A model generated the notes under the pieces. The model had not been told where the DNA came from. It did no database searches and was given only the letters and a program-made list of their open reading frames with translations. Positions 47,704-59,687 of a stretch of DNA of 64,000 bases are shown piece by piece. Source of the stretch: Flabesymbios commensalis (taxonomy: Eukaryota > Annelida > Polychaeta > Terebellida > Flabelligeridae). Position 1 is the first letter of the stretch. The number at the start of each line of letters is the position of its first letter. A program made the translations under genes and the position numbers. Location: the NCBI GenBank assembly GCA_964017125.1, contig OZ024907.1:24986476-25050475 (forward strand), in the 5' to 3' direction.

Positions 47704-48834
47704 TTTCTAATATTAGAAAATCATATTATTACCTATTAAGTTTATTTTGCCTGTCGAGTTTGTGTCCTATTTAGGGGAAAGTGGGGTGGTGTGTGAGTGA
47801 AACGGTTGACATTTTTGTACACCAGTCGTTATGAACAGAAATAATAATAAAATTCACGATTATATTTGTGGTTGAGTCTATAATAAGAGCTTAAAGGGTT
47901 TTGGTTGGAATAAGGCTGGCCCAGCGTCGCAGACAGTGCCCAACATTATTTTACAATTGGGCTATATATCCGGGTAGTGGCCTTTCTGACCAAGGGGGAT
48001 CAAATTGTCACCCCTATAGCAATTGCCACAAAGTAACCTATGTATACAGAATGCTGGGTTGTTGTTGGGCCATCGTTGGATCAACATTGAAGCAACATTG
48101 GTTAGCCGTCCAGTGATTGTTGTAGACGCTGGTGTAGAAGAATCATGCGTTCGGTCAGTGTTGGCGTGGTGTTGAGCCAGCGTCGTACATAATTGACCGG
48201 CATTGACCCAGCAATGGGCTGCGACTCTGGCCACCATTGAACAGAAATTGGGTGGGTAGGTCTACATCGTGTGTATCGTAGAGACTCGCACAGCACAATT
48301 CACTGGCAAGTATATAATGGATGTTGGCCAGAACCGGCGATGGTGGTGGAATGAATAAACGTTGAAGATATATATTTTACCTTTTTTCCTTGGTTCTTTC
48401 CTTAATTATATCCTGGAAATTTAGAATTCTTGCCCATGAGGAAGACCAATACAGTTATCTTACAAAAGAAATGAGCCGCATTTTTGTCTATTGCACGCAT
48501 GGGCCTAAAGCCAGGCTTCGGGAACTCCTTTTCTAGTTAAATATTTGAAAATCATTTATTAATATCAAGTAATCATCAAATAATATTAAGAAATGATTTA
48601 TTAATATTAAGAAATGATTTATTAATAGTCTATTATTAAATGATTTTTTTGTTATTAGAAAATAGGGAATAAAGTCTACTTCGGCGTTCCATACACCCAC
48701 CCCTCGCCGCCGACATACTCTATGCTCCCTCTGTGCTGCTTGTGGTCGTGCGACTGAAACCTGGTCGCCACTTTTACATGACACCCTGGGGCCACACAGA
48801 GATGGCGAATACAGTATCGTGGGGGGCGCGACAT
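47704..48834. other. Noncoding with CCAACATTGG-type repeat cluster
   Basis: 47.90-48.25 kb contains many CCAACATT, GGCCCAGCGTCG and TTGGGCTATA words (GGGTTGTTGTTGGGCCATCG, TTGGCGTGGTGTTGAGCCAG), part of the dispersed CCAACATTAAAC family. 48.54-48.66 kb is a short AAATGATTTATTAATA tandem run. The open frames in this stretch are by-products. Confidence 0.5.
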
Positions 48835-48906
48835 ACAAACCTACCCAGAAACAATAAAAAAATTGTTGCATCATAAATATACTTCTGTTGAACAGAAGTT
48901 GCATTT
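48835..48906. repeat. Dispersed repeat family Z with hairpin
   Basis: CTACCCAGAAACAATAAAAA then TATACTTCTGTTGAACAGAA then GTTGCATTTT. ACTTCTGT/ACAGAAGT forms an 8-bp hairpin. The same sequence follows the tandem duplication at 59907-59976, and its first part closes the first duplicated unit at 56030-56040. Confidence 0.8.
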
Positions 48907-49240
48907 TATGATTACCAACAAAATTTTACTTATATACAAAAAATCTAACTCGCCTGCAGCTCGTTTTTACCGAAATGTGAATATAACAGAAGTGTGACAG
49001 AAAAGGTCATTTATTGACAATGACATATAAACATAAAAATCAGAAAGCATCATGAGCAGTTAAAAAACAATTATGTGTGAGAGTGAAAACATACAAACAT
49101 ATAAAATAAGTATGCGCATGATGCACAGAATATGAGTGATGAGCTATCACACTTGTGTAATTCCTACATTGTACAACTTTTAAATATGACTGTTTATTAA
49201 AAATATTATGCAGGAAAAAGGGGGGTGGATAAAACCGCCA
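48907..49240. repeat. Dispersed repeat family X, copy 2
   Basis: Second copy of the 34276-34607 repeat, with few differences. Here it is joined directly to family Z. Confidence 0.85.
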
Positions 49241-49689
49241 CAGAGCAATTGCGCCCCCTCCCCCAAAGGCGAGTACCACAATGCATTTTACCCAATTTAA
49301 ACCAACTTAAATTAATTAGAAATCCAATTTACACAAAAACAATAGTACAGTCAATGAACTAATTAAGATATAGAATTGAATTATAAACCGTACTGGAAAT
49401 AAATGTTGTCTGCATTATTCAAGTAGAGTATCATATATACCTGAAAAATAAATTCAAAGAAAAAACAACCACCTGTTGCAATTTTCGAATTTTACAAACA
49501 TTTGCTCATCATGTGCGATGGTATAGAGACGTAAATACATTATAAATGCAAACCAAACAACGATCAAAGAGTATATCTCTCTTATCTAATCATGCTTGCT
49601 AAAACTATAGTTATCAAATAATAATTAAAACCACAATAATTTCCCGGCTGCTAAAATGCGTAGGAAATTAGCCACCTGCCAAGTTCCCC
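49241..49689. other. Noncoding
   Basis: AT-rich with no recognised feature, apart from one GCGTAGGAAATTAGCCACCT-type word at its end that recurs at 50.08-50.26 kb. Confidence 0.4.
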
Positions 49690-50040
49690 TGCATTTGACA
49701 TATATATAGATATTTATTGACCACGAAAAGTCTATACAGACTTAGGCGTCATTAAAATGAACAGTATAAAGTATATATGTACATGCCTATACAACAGGGT
49801 AAATTAGTTCAGTAAAATCACATGATAATTGCCATATGCATGATATGTTAACTTAAAACCAAACGACATTATCAGATACTAAAACAAGCTCAGAGTAATG
49901 AAAATATGCATCATAACTAGTGAAAATACAGTTTTAAGACAGCATTGTTGTGTATGTTTAAATTTCCCGCACCAAAACCAGAGATAAAATAGCTACTGCA
50001 TAATAGAAAAAAAGCGTAGAAACCTACATATCGTATCCCC
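49690..50040 (-). mobile_element. LINE 3' UTR fragment, second copy
   Basis: TAGATATTTATTGACCACGA, AGTCTATACAGACTTAGGCG, TCATTAAAATGAACA, CCAAACGACATTAT and CATGATATGTTAACTTAAAA correspond word by word to 45.87-46.15 kb. Only the last 350 bp of the LINE are present (5' truncation). Confidence 0.85.
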
Positions 50041-50330
50041 CACCCCTTTGACAGGAATAAAATTATTGAGCATACTAGCTGATATATGGATAGAAAGTAG
50101 CCTCCTGCCAAGTTCTATCACCTTTACCATTCATTGCCAATAAAAAATGCGTAGGAAAATAGCCACCTGATAAGTTTGCTCCATTGTACATTTTGTATTC
50201 CTAACCCTTTGAAAGGAAATAAATTATTCAGCGCATTGATATATGGCTAGGAAGTGGCCACCTGCCAAGTTCTACCACATTTACCGTACATTACCAACAC
50301 AAAAATGTTAATAATAAAACTAATATCATT
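50041..50330. repeat. Tandem GCCACCTGCCAAGTTCTA units
   Basis: Units of about 110-120 bp with TAGCCACCTGCCAAGTTCTA, CACATTTACC and TGCGTAGGAAA, at about 49.64, 50.10, 50.15 and 50.25 kb. Noncoding. Confidence 0.65.
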
Positions 50331-50337
50331 CAAAATG

Positions 50338-51880
50338 CTATGAGTGAATAATTTGTGCACTTTTTTGGATGTTTTGACGATTACAATGAAGCAATCGTGT
50401 ATATGCGAATGTATTTATGAAGCCTGCTACACTGAGTGATTTTTGAAATGTGCCATGAAAAATGAAACGTGGAATGGCTTTGCCATACCGGAAAAACAAA
50501 CAGAGCCTGAGAACCCGCATTTTAAGGTCTTGAAATGAAATACTTTGAAATTACCTTCATTGGGCAAACCCCTTGACTGTTTGTTCAATTCTAATCCTGC
50601 TAATGTCATAGGTCGGGTGCGAAGCATTATGCTTGAATTTTTTGTTTGAACAAAGAACTAATACCCTTTCTATTTTAAAAGACACATCACTACATTGAAT
50701 CACTTCGATCACACTTGAAGGAGTATTATTACGAGTAGTGATATCGGCCACTTTCAATAACCCAAAAAAAGGCAAGTGAAAACATAGCTTGCAAAAACAT
50801 TTTTTTTAAAGTGAATCAACAGCTTAAGTAAAAAAAACATCGGATACTAGATGCGCTGGCACTGTTGTACTTGTGCGATCCAAGCGCGGGTTAGGTTTTA
50901 TCATTGTCTCAGGAAAACGCGACCTGGTACTACCACAGAATATGCAAAGTCTCACACGCCTAGAATTGGTTGAAATTATTTTAATTTAACCGATGTTTTT
51001 TGTTGTTGTTTTATTTATTTTTGGACAATTTTGTTAACATACTTCTGAGATTACATAACTTATCTTGTGGCAACCTTAATTCAGGATCGATGGTGTCGAT
51101 TTTCACACCGTGAACCAGAGCACAAGTGGCGGGCAACACTGTTATATGTCTCAAAAATGTCAATTCAAAAAATGATTCAAGCCCATATCTACACAGATAA
51201 GACTCTGCTGAATCAACAAAAATAAAATCGTGAAGTATATGTGTGCAACCTGACACCTTAAAGTGATTCAACAATAGCCATTTAATTGCCTTACTAAATT
51301 TCTTAAATATCTGACAAGATGTACTACATCAAATAGACAGGATCTTATCGTAGCATATTTTGTCATCAAATATAGCAAAATGATATTCGTCAAGACACAT
51401 TATGCAAAAAGCTACATCCACAACCGCTTTCGCCACAAGAGAACCTTTACCAAATCTGTGTACCAATGTTCCAACATGATCAATAGATTCATATTTTTAT
51501 GTAAATTTATTGCATTTTCTTTGGGATGTGACAAATCATCAGTAATTCTGAAAAAAATACATCTTTTTTAAATAACCCCCAAAAAATTGAAAAGAGTGTC
51601 TCTCGAATGGACCAGCTATACGATTCAAACTTAGCTCTTTCTGTACCTTTTTATCAAACAACGTCACAATGATCATAAATTAAATTGTAGTTCTGAGATT
51701 GATTGGCTGGCAAGCTTGCAACATTTGCTTGATTGGTGGCGTTTTCCGCAGTGGACATCCACTGCTCAATGCCATCAATCTCTTTTTCATTTTGCTGATA
51801 AACCAGCTTGAAAGTATTTCCTCCTTTCATATCTGCAAATTCGGCGAAAGCATTCCAGCCACATTGACATAATCATTCAA
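50338..51880 (-). mobile_element. DIRS/Ngaro-like tyrosine-recombinase retroelement fossil
   Basis: On the minus strand a reverse-transcriptase-like region comes first (about 51.0-51.9 kb): SLNRIAGPF, then THILHDFIFVDSAESYL and a VLPATCALVHGVKIDTIDPE block followed by LRLPQDKL, which are characteristic of DIRS-type elements. A tyrosine-recombinase-like region follows (about 50.3-50.8 kb): FFGLLKVADITTRNN, the KFKHNASHP block and later FHGTFQKSLSVAGF. Reverse transcriptase before recombinase is the DIRS/Ngaro order. It is broken in many places (more than five by eye), lacks gag and terminal repeats that I can find, and looks old. Confidence 0.7.
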
Positions 51881-52005
51881 ATTTTACAAACTTCCTTCTA
51901 AATTTTGAAGGGAACCAGCGGGATTAACACATAATCATATGACATACCCGTATCATGTCCAATTCGACCATTGTATCACTGTCACTGTCATTGCTGGAGG
52001 TGGAG

Positions 52006-52329
52006 TCACGTGTCCAACACATTTTTGGATGATGTACGAGGTTGCCTACTGTTTTTGGCAGGCAGCAGTCGCTCACTGTTCTCCAGACTCTGCAGCACTG
52101 TTGCCGGCGAAATGCTTGTCTTGAGTTGTGACGTGGAGGGTACGGACACTTCTTTGTCCTCCTTTCGGTAGATTTTCTGACAGCAGAGATAAAACCACAC
52201 CCCCATATGGGTGGCTATAATAACGGTTAACATATATAATCCTGAGCACCATAGCTCGATATAACAGGAACAAATTTGTTCAGTATCGTATAGCAAAATG
52301 CTATGCAATTCTGCCCATTTGTTAATCAA
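52006..52329 (-). CDS. Hypothetical membrane-type open frame, unit 1
   Basis: 107 codons from an ATG on the minus strand. A hydrophobic stretch (LYMLTVIIATHMGVWFYLCC, residues about 30-50) followed by a basic segment (QKIYRKEDKEV) and a Ser/Thr-rich tail looks like a signal-anchor followed by a cytosolic stub. I do not recognise a family. The copy in unit 2 keeps the frame with one in-frame deletion in the KEV-VP region, which is weak evidence of constraint. It could equally be a piece of the SGNH or retroelement gene. Confidence 0.3.
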   Translation of the reverse strand: MINKWAELHSILLYDTEQICSCYIELWCSGLYMLTVIIATHMGVWFYLCCQKIYRKEDKEVSVPSTSQLKTSISPATVLQSLENSERLLPAKNSRQPRTSSKNVLDT

Positions 52330-52619
52330 ATTTGTAATTGATTAGCAAAATATTTATGTAATAAAACTTCTAGCAAGTTACAACTTGAAAGAGAAAATTG
52401 CTAATCAATAATTTTCCAACAAATTTTTTCTCTGTATAATATATATATTTATCAATATATATATATTTTTAATGAAAATAGACTCTTACTTAGCTATTTC
52501 CTAATATATAAATATAATCATGTCCTTGCAAAGTTAAAAGAGACAGCACAAAACTGCGTAGGCAAACATATTTAGGTACATCGCAATATATAATATCCCA
52601 TCATCAGTAATTATAAATA

Positions 52620-54360
52620 CGCTACGATGGATGCAATATAACTTGTGCGACAGCTACACTTTAAAAGACAGTACACTCAACAGATATTGACTAACATAGA
52701 GCCAAAAGCAAACACACAGACATACAATGTCAATGACAATGTCCTTGCATCCAGTAACAAATAAAGAATTACCATTAAAAATCAGAGACAGATATGCACA
52801 TTGACATCCCAACAAATATATTGCCAAACAAAACTCACTGATCCAGGCATAATACAAAAATACAAATAGGACAATACAAATTGGTATGCAATAAAAACTT
52901 GTGTGGCAGATGCACTTTAAAATACAGTACACTAATTAGATATTGGCTAACATAGAGCCAAAATCAAACACACAGACAGACAATGTCAATGACAATGTTC
53001 ATTGCATAAATTAACCAATAGGATGATTGCCATTAAAATTCATTGACAGATGTACATTGATATCCCAGCAAATATGTTGCCAAGCAGAAATCATTGATTC
53101 AGGCATTAGACAAAGCATACTATGACAATATAAATTGGTAGGCAATATATCAACTTGTGTGGCAGATACACTTTAAAATACAGTACACTAAATAGATACT
53201 GACTAACATAGAGCTAAAAATCAAACACACAGACAGACAATGTCAATGACAATATCCATTGCATCCATTAAGACATAATATGAGTGTCATTAGAATTCAG
53301 TGACAGATACTCACTGACATCCCAGCAAATATATTGCCAAATGAAAACTCACTGATCCAGGTATAATATGCAACATACTATGATAAAAATAAAATGGTAT
53401 GCGATATAACTTGTGTGGCAGATGCACTTTAAAATACCGTACACTAAATAGATATTGACTGACATAGAGACAAAATCAAACACACAGACAGACAATGTCA
53501 ATGACAATGTCCATTGCAACCATCAACAAAAAATTTGAGTGCTATTAACATTCAGTGACAAATGGACATTGACATCCCAGCAACAATATTGCCAAATAAA
53601 ATTCACTGATCCAGGCATAATATGAGACATAGTATGAAAAAATAAAAATGGTATGCAATATAACTTATGTGGCAGATGTACTTTAATATACAGTACACTA
53701 CGTAGATATTGACTAACATAGAGGCAAAATCAAACACACAGACAGACAATGTCACTGACAAAGTCCAATGCATCCATCAACATAAAATATGTGTGCCATT
53801 AACATTCAGTGACAAATGGACATTGACATCCCAGCAAATACATTGCCAAATAAAACTCACTGATCCAGGCATAATATGAGACATAGTGTGACAATATAAA
53901 AATGGCATGCAATATAACTTCTGTGGCAGATGCACTTTAAAATACAGTATACTACGTAGACATTGACTAACATAGAGCCAAAATCAAACACACAGACAGA
54001 CAATGTCAATGACAATGTCCATTGCATCCATTATATTCAAATTCAGTGACAGATGCACATTGACATCCCAGCAAATATATTGCAAAAAATTCACTGATTG
54101 AAATTGACCTAGATTGCATAATATGAGACATAGTGTGACAATATAAAATGGCATGCAATATAACTTCTGTGGCAGATGCACTTTAAAATACAATACACTT
54201 CGTAGATATTGGCTAACATAGAGCCAAAATCAAACACAAAAGACAGATAAATGTCAATGACAATGTCCATTACATCCATTATATTCAAATTCAGTGACAG
54301 ATGCACATTCACATCCCAGCAAATATATTGCAAAAACTTCACTGATTGAAATTGACAGAG
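52620..54360. repeat. 255-bp satellite array, seven units (unit 1)
   Basis: The marker CACACAGACAGACAATGTCA (first unit reads GACATACAATG) falls at 52713, 52969, 53226, 53481, 53735, 53989 and 54235, a period of 254-257 bp with a shorter last interval. Each unit also has TGACATCCCAGCAAATATAT, CACTGATCCAGGCATAATAT and GGCAGATGCACTTTAAAATA. Open frames across it on the minus strand are by-products of a period near 255 (divisible by three). Confidence 0.95.
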
Positions 54361-54604
54361 AGTGTATAAAACACGCCGGCCTTATAGATCTCCAACACGA
54401 CACACATTATTATGCTTGGAACCCCAATGTAAAATTCCTCAACTTGATCGAGATAAAACAAAATTATGATCCTTAACATACACACCAGTGTGGCATGTGT
54501 GAACACAACACCCCATTTCATATTGAATAGATATCAACACTATCCTGGTTAACAATTCCAGTATCCCTGTCCACTTGGCTTTAATTGCAAAAACAATTCA
54601 GAAC

Positions 54605-55110
54605 CTAAAACTCAGAAAATTTCTTCAGATGCATAATTGTCCCCCTCATAGATCGAAAATACTTGATCATACCCTTAGAGTTAAGGCGAGTGCCGTCATC
54701 TGGGATAAAATACAAACACTTAGTGTCTGTTAGATCCACATGTGACCAAAATCTGAGCACTGGAAAAAAGGAGCACAAACATGTTAATTCCTTGTTCACC
54801 TCATTCACTATAGAGTTGTAGCCTTCTCTGAGGATAAAACGCGAAAATTTAGACTGGCTTCTATACATTAACTGACCAATGGTCACTGACATAGCGTCAT
54901 TCTGAGATATTAATTTTCTCGCAAATTTAACAATATCTCTAGCCAACAGACAGCTTCCAAACCAACAGAATTCAGATCATTACCTCCAATTTGAAGTATG
55001 ACAAAACGGCCATTTAGTTTGTGATTAATAAAAGGATTAGGGGGCCTATTCCTTGAACGACCAATAGTCGCTCCAGAAAGACCCCACAATATCAACTGTA
55101 CAGTTTAAAT
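54605..55110 (-). pseudogene. SGNH-hydrolase-like coding segment, unit 1 (interrupted)
   Basis: Minus strand, after a possible acceptor CTGTACAG: LILWGLSGATIGRSRNRP, then FVILQIGGNDLNS, then ARDIVKFARKLISQ and near the end TDTKCLYFIPDDGTRLNSKG. GLSGA, GGND and the D-G-x-x-LN-x-x-G block correspond to SGNH blocks I, III and V (block V normally carries the catalytic Asp/His pair; His is not seen here). The reading frame is interrupted in the same way in both copies, so the damage predates the duplication. SGNH domains are found in Ngaro retroelements and in some LINE ORF1s as well as in host genes; the nearby DIRS/Ngaro-like fossil favours the first. Confidence 0.6.
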
Positions 55111-55305
55111 CATCCAGACCAAAGGATCCCCCAGGCCTATCGTACTGTACATAGTCACTTAATCACCGTATAAAACTGTGGTCTAAACAAACAACTGACC
55201 TGTCTTTTAACGGCACGCTTATTGGTGCACCATCCTCCTCAGGGTCCGTCACAGGGGCCTACGCTTGCATCTCGTCCAACAGCATGGTGATTTGTAGGTA
55301 TACTG

Positions 55306-55500
55306 CTAGTAGCACTGGCACTGCCTCGGGCTGAGGTCACGTACGCGCCCACATGCTGGGGGCGTCTCATGGCTTACATTGGCACGCCGACGACGAACAT
55401 GAGGCTCACATGATAGCTCCTGTGACTGCGTCACGTCGGCTAAACACGTGATAGACCCGCCAGATCCAGAGCCAGATCTATTCCTCTCGAAAATCCACAC
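55306..55500 (-). CDS. Possible N-terminal exon upstream of the SGNH segment, unit 1
   Basis: 64 codons from an ATG: MWIFERNRSGSGSGGSITCL, then Ser/Cys-rich and the basic block HVRRRRANVSHE. It lies about 200 nt upstream of the SGNH segment on the same strand, is GC-richer than its surroundings, and is almost unchanged in unit 2 (59183-59377). The Gly-Ser and Arg-rich composition resembles a gag-like or linker region. No family assigned. Confidence 0.35.
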   Translation of the reverse strand: MWIFERNRSGSGSGGSITCLADVTQSQELSCEPHVRRRRANVSHETPPACGRVRDLSPRQCQCY

Positions 55501-55810
55501 AAATTATCAGATAATTAAAATGATAAATGTTCTGTATTTGTGTTCCAACTTGACGTTGATCTTCAAAACCAAAGCATGCACGCACCCACAAATAAACGTG
55601 TCCAGAAGCCAGAAAAAAATGCCAGTAGATCTAGACCTATTATAATATAGAATCAGCCTCTACTCAAGGCCTATTTTAAATAGTTCATCGACAGCACTTG
55701 TAACTTAGCATTATGCAATTAGGCCTAATTTTATTCAACTCAAATAAGACAGGCTACTATAACTAGCTCTGCATTCAATAAATTCCACTCTACAAATCAT
55801 AAGAGTTACA

Positions 55811-56014
55811 CGAGTTAAAATATAAAAAAATCTTCAGAGTTTAAGCAATGATGGACACGTCCTTTCATCCTGCTGGATCCCGACAAAATTGACGATCAGA
55901 ACCCAGCATGGATCTCACGTGGCTTATTGTCCGTGTCCCGGCGCCCCCTGGCGACTGGACACGTAGCAAATCAGACAGGAATGACTGTCAGTTATAATTA
56001 AATCACACTATAAA
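55811..56014. repeat. Dispersed repeat family Y, copy 2
   Basis: See 34682-34888. Closes unit 1 of the tandem duplication. Confidence 0.85.
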
Positions 56015-56125
56015 TCATATTATACAAAACTACCCAGAAACCAGCGGGATTAACACATAATCATATGACATACCCGTATCATGTCCAATTCGACCATTGT
56101 ATCACTGTCATTGCTGGAGGTGGAG

Positions 56126-56443
56126 TCACGTGTCCAACACATTTTTGGATGATGTACTAGGTTGCCTACTGTTTTTGGCATGCAGCAGTCGCCCACTGTT
56201 CTCCAGACTCTGCAGCACTGTTGCCGGCGAAATGCTTGTCTTGCGTTGTGACGTGGAGGCCACGTCTTTGTCCTCCTTTCGGTAGACTTTCTGACAGCAG
56301 AGATAAAACCACACCCCCATATGGGTGGCTATAATAACGGTTAACATATATAATCCTGAGCACCATAGCTTGATATAACAGGAACAAATTTGTTCAGTAT
56401 CGTATAGCAAAATGCTATGCAATTCTGCCCATTTGTTAATCAA
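56126..56443 (-). CDS. Hypothetical membrane-type open frame, unit 2
   Basis: 105 codons, the duplicate of the frame at 52006-52329. It differs by a few substitutions (E to K near CSCYI, K to N-type changes further on) and by two residues lost in frame. The hydrophobic segment is identical. Preservation of the frame after a 2-codon loss suggests, but does not prove, a coding role. Confidence 0.3.
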   Translation of the reverse strand: MINKWAELHSILLYDTEQICSCYIKLWCSGLYMLTVIIATHMGVWFYLCCQKVYRKEDKDVASTSQRKTSISPATVLQSLENSGRLLHAKNSRQPSTSSKNVLDT

Positions 56444-56754
56444 ATTTGTAATTGATTAGCAAAATATTTATGTAATAAAACTTCTAGCAAGTTACAACTT
56501 GAAAGAGAAAATTGCTAATCAATAATTTTCCAACAAATTTTTGCTCTGTATAATATATATATTTATCAATATATATATATTTTTAATGAAAATAGACTCT
56601 TACTTAGCTATTTCCTAATTTAAATAGTGTTAGCATATAAATTAAATATAATCATGTCCTTGCAAAGTTAAAAGAGACAGCACAAAACTGCGTAGGCAAA
56701 CATATTTAAGTACATCGCAATATATAATATCCCATTATCAGTAATTATAAATAC

Positions 56755-58240
56755 GCTACAATGGATGCAATATAACTTGTGTGACAGCTACACTTTAAAA
56801 GACAGTACACTAAACAGATATTGACTAACATAGAGCCAAAAGCAAACACACAGACATACAATGTCAATGACAATGTCCTTGCATCCAGTAACAAATAAAG
56901 AATTACCACTAAAAAATCAGAGACAGATATGCACATTGACATCCCAACAAATATATTGCCAAACAAAACTCACTGATCCAGGCATAATACAAAAATACAA
57001 ATAGGACAATACAAATTTATATGCAATAAAAACTTGTGAGGCAGATGCACTTTAAAATACAGTACACTAATTAGATATTGGCTAACATAGAGCCAAAATC
57101 ATACACACAGACAGACAATGTCAATGACAATGTCCATTGCATAAATTAACCAATAGGATGATTGCCATTAAAAGTCAGTGACATATGTACATTGATATCC
57201 CAACAAATATGTTACCAAACAGAAATCATTGATTCAGGCATTAGACAAAGCATACTATGACAATATAAATTGGTAGGCAATATATTAACTTGTGTGGCAG
57301 ATACACTTTAAGATACAGTACACTAAATAGATACTGACTACCATAGAGCCAAAATCAAACACACAGACAGACAATGTCATTGACAATGTCCATTGCCTCA
57401 ATTAAGACATAATATGAGTGTCATTAACATTCAGTGACAAATAGACATTGACATCCCAGCAACAATATTGCCAAATAAAATTCACTGATCCAGGCATAAT
57501 ATGAGACATAGTATGAAAAAATAAAAATGGTATGCAATATAACTTCTGTGGCAGATGTACTTTAATATACAGTACACTACGTAGATATTGACTAACATAG
57601 AGGCAAAATCAAACACACAGACAGACAATGTCACTGACAAAGTCCAATGCATCCATCATCAAAAAATATGTGTGCCATTAACATTCAGTGACAAATGGAC
57701 ATTGACATCCCAGCAAATATATTGCCAAATAAAACTCACTGATCCAGGCATAATATGAGACATAGTGTGACAATATAAAAATGGCATGCAATATAATCTC
57801 CGTGGCAGATGCACTTTAAAATACAGTACACTACGTAGACATTGACTAACATAGAGCCAAAATCAAACACACAGACAGACAATGTCAACGACAATGTCCA
57901 TTGCATCCATTATATTCAAATTCAGTGACAGATGCACATTGACATCCCAGCAAATATATTGCAAAAATTCACTGATTAAAATTGACCTAGATTGCATAAT
58001 ATGAGACATAGTGTGACAATATAAAATGGTATGCAATATAACTTCTGTGGCAGATGCACTTTAAAATACAATACACTACGTAGATATTGGCTAACATAGA
58101 GCCAAAATTAAACACACAGACAGACAAATGTCAATGACAATGTCCATTACATCAATTATATTCAAATTCAGTGACAGATGCACATTCACATCCCAGCAAA
58201 TATATTGCAAAAACTTCACTGATTGAAATTGACAGAGAGT
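56755..58240. repeat. 255-bp satellite array, six units (unit 2)
   Basis: The same marker falls at 56847, 57104, 57360, 57614, 57868 and 58113. Comparing with unit 1, the missing monomer corresponds to about the third or fourth one of the first array (the join lies near 57420). Confidence 0.95.
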
Positions 58241-58479
58241 GTATAAAACACGCCGGCCTTATAGATCTCCAACACGACACACATTATTATGCTTGGAACC
58301 CCAATATAAAATTCCTCAACTTGATCGAGATAAAACAAAATTATGATGCTTAACATACACACCAGTGTGGCATGTGTGAACACAACACCCCATTTCACAT
58401 TGAATAGATATTAACACTATCCTGGTTAACAATTCCAGTACCCCTGCCTACTTGGCTTCAATTGCAAAAACAATTCAGA

Positions 58480-58990
58480 ACCTAAAACTCAGAAAATTTC
58501 TTCAGATGCATAATTGCCCCCCTCATAGATCGAAAATACTTGATCATACCCTTAGAGTTAAGGCGAGTGCCGTCATCTGAGATAAAATACAAACACTTAG
58601 TGTCTGTTAGATCCACATGTGATCAAAATCTGAGCACTGGAAAAAAGGAGCACAAACATGTTAATTCCTTGTTCACCTCATTCACTATAGCGTTGTAGCC
58701 TTCTCTGAGGATAAAACGCGAAGATTTAGACTGGCTTCTATACATTAACTGACCAATGGTCACTGACATAGCGCCATTCTGAGAAAATAATTTTCTCGCA
58801 AATCTAACAATATCTCTAGCCAACAGACAGCTTCCAAACCAACAGAATTCAGATCATTACCTCCAATTTGAAGTATGACAAAACGGCCATTTAGTTTGTG
58901 ATTAATAAAAGGATTAGGGGGCCTATTCCTTGAACGACCAATAGTCGCTCCAGAAAGACCCCACAATATCAACTGTACAGTTTAAATCAT
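58480..58990 (-). pseudogene. SGNH-hydrolase-like coding segment, unit 2 (interrupted)
   Basis: Duplicate of the segment at 54605-55110, with the same GLSGATIGRSRNRP, QIGGNDLNS and ARDIVRFARKLFSQ blocks and a few substitutions. The catalytic-type blocks survive at the same places. Not likely to be functional as an enzyme. Confidence 0.6.
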
Positions 58991-59182
58991 TCAGACCAAA
59001 GGATCCCCCAGGCCTATCGTACTGTACATAGTCACCCAATCACCGTAGAAAACTGTGGTCTAAACAAACAACTGACCTGTCTTTTGACGGCACGCTTATT
59101 GGTGCACCATCCTCCTCAGGGTCCGTCACAGGGGCCTACGCTTGCATCTCGTCCAACAGCATGGTGATTGGTAGGTATACTG

Positions 59183-59377
59183 CTAGTAGCACTGGCACTG
59201 CCTCGGGCTGAGGTCACGTACGCTCCCACATGCTGGGGGCGTCTCATGGCTTACATTGGCACGCCGACGACGAACATGAGGCTCACATGATAGCTCCTGT
59301 GACTGCGTCACGTCGGCTAAACACGTGATAGACCCGCCAGATCCAGAGCCAGATCTATTCCTCTCGAAAATCCACAC
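59183..59377 (-). CDS. Possible N-terminal exon upstream of the SGNH segment, unit 2
   Basis: Duplicate of 55306-55500, open over the same 64 codons with a single visible substitution near the C-terminal ACG-x-VRDLS. Same caveats. Confidence 0.35.
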   Translation of the reverse strand: MWIFERNRSGSGSGGSITCLADVTQSQELSCEPHVRRRRANVSHETPPACGSVRDLSPRQCQCY

Positions 59378-59687
59378 AAATTATCAGATCATTAAAATGA
59401 TAAATGTTCTGAATTTGTGTTCCAACTTGACGTTGATCTTCAAAACCAAAGCATGCACGCACCCGCAAATAAACGTGTCCAGAAGCCAGAAAAAAATGCC
59501 AGTAGATCTAGACCTATTATAATATAGAATTAGCCTCTACTCAAGGCCTATTTTAAATAGTTCATCGACAGCACTTGTAACTTAGCATTATGCAATTAGG
59601 CCTAATTTTATCCAACTCAAATAAGACAGGCTACTATAACTAGCTCTGCATTCAATAAATTCCACTCTACAAATCATAAGAGTAGCA

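Larger units (their letters stand above)
51916..56041. repeat. Tandem segmental duplication, unit 1 (4,126 bp)
   Basis: Begins at CAGCGGGATTAACACATAAT and ends ACTACCCAGAAAC, where unit 2 starts with the same CAGCGGGATTAAC. The units agree base for base over long stretches with scattered differences (roughly 1-3% by eye). Contents, left to right: short membrane-type open frame, 255-bp satellite (seven units), SGNH-like segment, N-terminal-like segment, family Y repeat. The breakpoint shares AAC with both flanks. Confidence 0.95.

Noticed and set aside
52654-54342. Hydrophobic minus-strand frames such as ILKCICHTSF with IYLLGCQ
   Set aside because: They follow the 255-bp satellite (85 codons per unit) and drift in frame between units; no start, domain or splice support.
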